DNA of 13,065 bases from JBBUX01 sp037445775 (lineage in GTDB: Bacteria; Actinomycetota; Coriobacteriia; Anaerosomatales; PHET01): NCBI GenBank assembly GCA_037445775.1, contig JBBIJX010000045.1, forward strand, positions 1-13,065, written 5' to 3'. Below, one piece after another: positions 12,828-13,065 of the stretch. A program made the position numbers and the translations under genes. How positions within the stretch are numbered: the first letter of the stretch is position 1; each line of letters starts with the position of its first letter. The notes under the pieces were generated by a model. The model did no database searches. It was not told the DNA's origin and saw nothing but the letters and a program-made list of their open reading frames with translations.

Positions 12828-13065
12828 ACACGCACATGAACCCGCTCCCAGCGGCCGAAGACGACGTCGTGCGGGTGAGCTGCATCCGCCACAGCTATGA
12901 GGACGGGACGAACGTGCACCTGTGCGGACTCGACTTCGTCGCGCGCCGCGGGATGCGAACGGTGTTGCTCGGACCGAACGGCAGCGGCAAGACCACGATG
13001 CTCTTCCACGTCCTGGGGCTCCTTCGCAGCCGCGAGGGTTCGGTGCGGGTATTCGGCGCGGACCC
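12824..13065 (+). CDS. cbiO: CbiO-type ATPase of the metal ECF transporter, N-terminal 80 residues (partial, runs off the window)
   Basis: The visible part is the start of an ABC ATPase. Residues 17-34 form the first strands with an aromatic A-loop (IRHSYEDG, Tyr25), and the Walker A motif GPNGSGKTT is at 50-58, followed by MLFHVLGLLRSREGSVRVFG. The ATG overlaps the cbiQ stop by 4 bases and GGAAGGG lies upstream. The signature motif, Walker B and C-terminus are beyond the right edge. As the A component it should drive import by ATP hydrolysis at the cytoplasmic face. Position directly after cbiQ identifies its role better than the short sequence does. Confidence 0.9.
   Translation, partial: MNTHMNPLPAAEDDVVRVSCIRHSYEDGTNVHLCGLDFVARRGMRTVLLGPNGSGKTTMLFHVLGLLRSREGSVRVFGAD

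Overview
The window is high-GC DNA from an anaerobic, respiring bacterium with abundant c-type cytochromes. GTG starts, short or overlapping gene junctions, a menaquinol-type b cytochrome and cytochromes with up to 20 haems, with no outer-membrane porin gene in sight, suggest a monoderm actinobacterium. Metal-reducing Coriobacteriia of the Anaerosomatales/OPB41 type would fit. That placement is inference, because the window has no rRNA or marker gene.

Left and centre, all on the minus strand. Reading in the direction of transcription (right to left), there is first a three-gene operon (10592 to 8210): a LysR regulator, a class-V aminotransferase of the cysteine-desulfurase/EF2568 type, and a DUF3343 protein. 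Both junctions are 4-base overlaps, and this set looks like a selenium/sulfur-mobilisation operon. After 137 bases comes a six-gene electron-transfer operon (8072 to 598). It encodes a b561-type membrane cytochrome, a 7-haem, a 13-haem and a 20-haem c-type cytochrome, a membrane-anchored TPR protein, and an NHL beta-propeller protein with two membrane segments and a PIN-like cytoplasmic C-terminus. After a 281-base gap with a CRP/FNR-like palindrome, the N-terminus of a Tat-exported [NiFe]-hydrogenase small subunit (316 to 1) runs off the left edge.

Right, on the plus strand. A Fur-family regulator (10716) with a Zur-like box just upstream begins an operon with cbiM, cbiQ and the start of cbiO, an energy-coupling-factor transition-metal importer. 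CbiM carries a striking His/Glu/Asp repeat loop, and no cbiN lies between cbiM and cbiQ.

How it may work together (inference). Electrons from menaquinol, via the b cytochrome, or from H2, via the hydrogenase, would pass to a chain carrying 40 c-type haems on the outside of the membrane, probably towards an extracellular acceptor. The three cytochromes are built from shared blocks: 7; 6+7; and 6+6+8 haems. The flanking metal importer and selenium-type operon could supply cofactors, for example nickel for the hydrogenase, but the metal is not settled by the sequence. The most unusual items are the modular cytochrome set, the NHL-membrane-PIN-like fusion, the start codon of the b cytochrome sitting in a hairpin loop, and the mismatch between a Zur-like box and a Co/Ni-family transporter.
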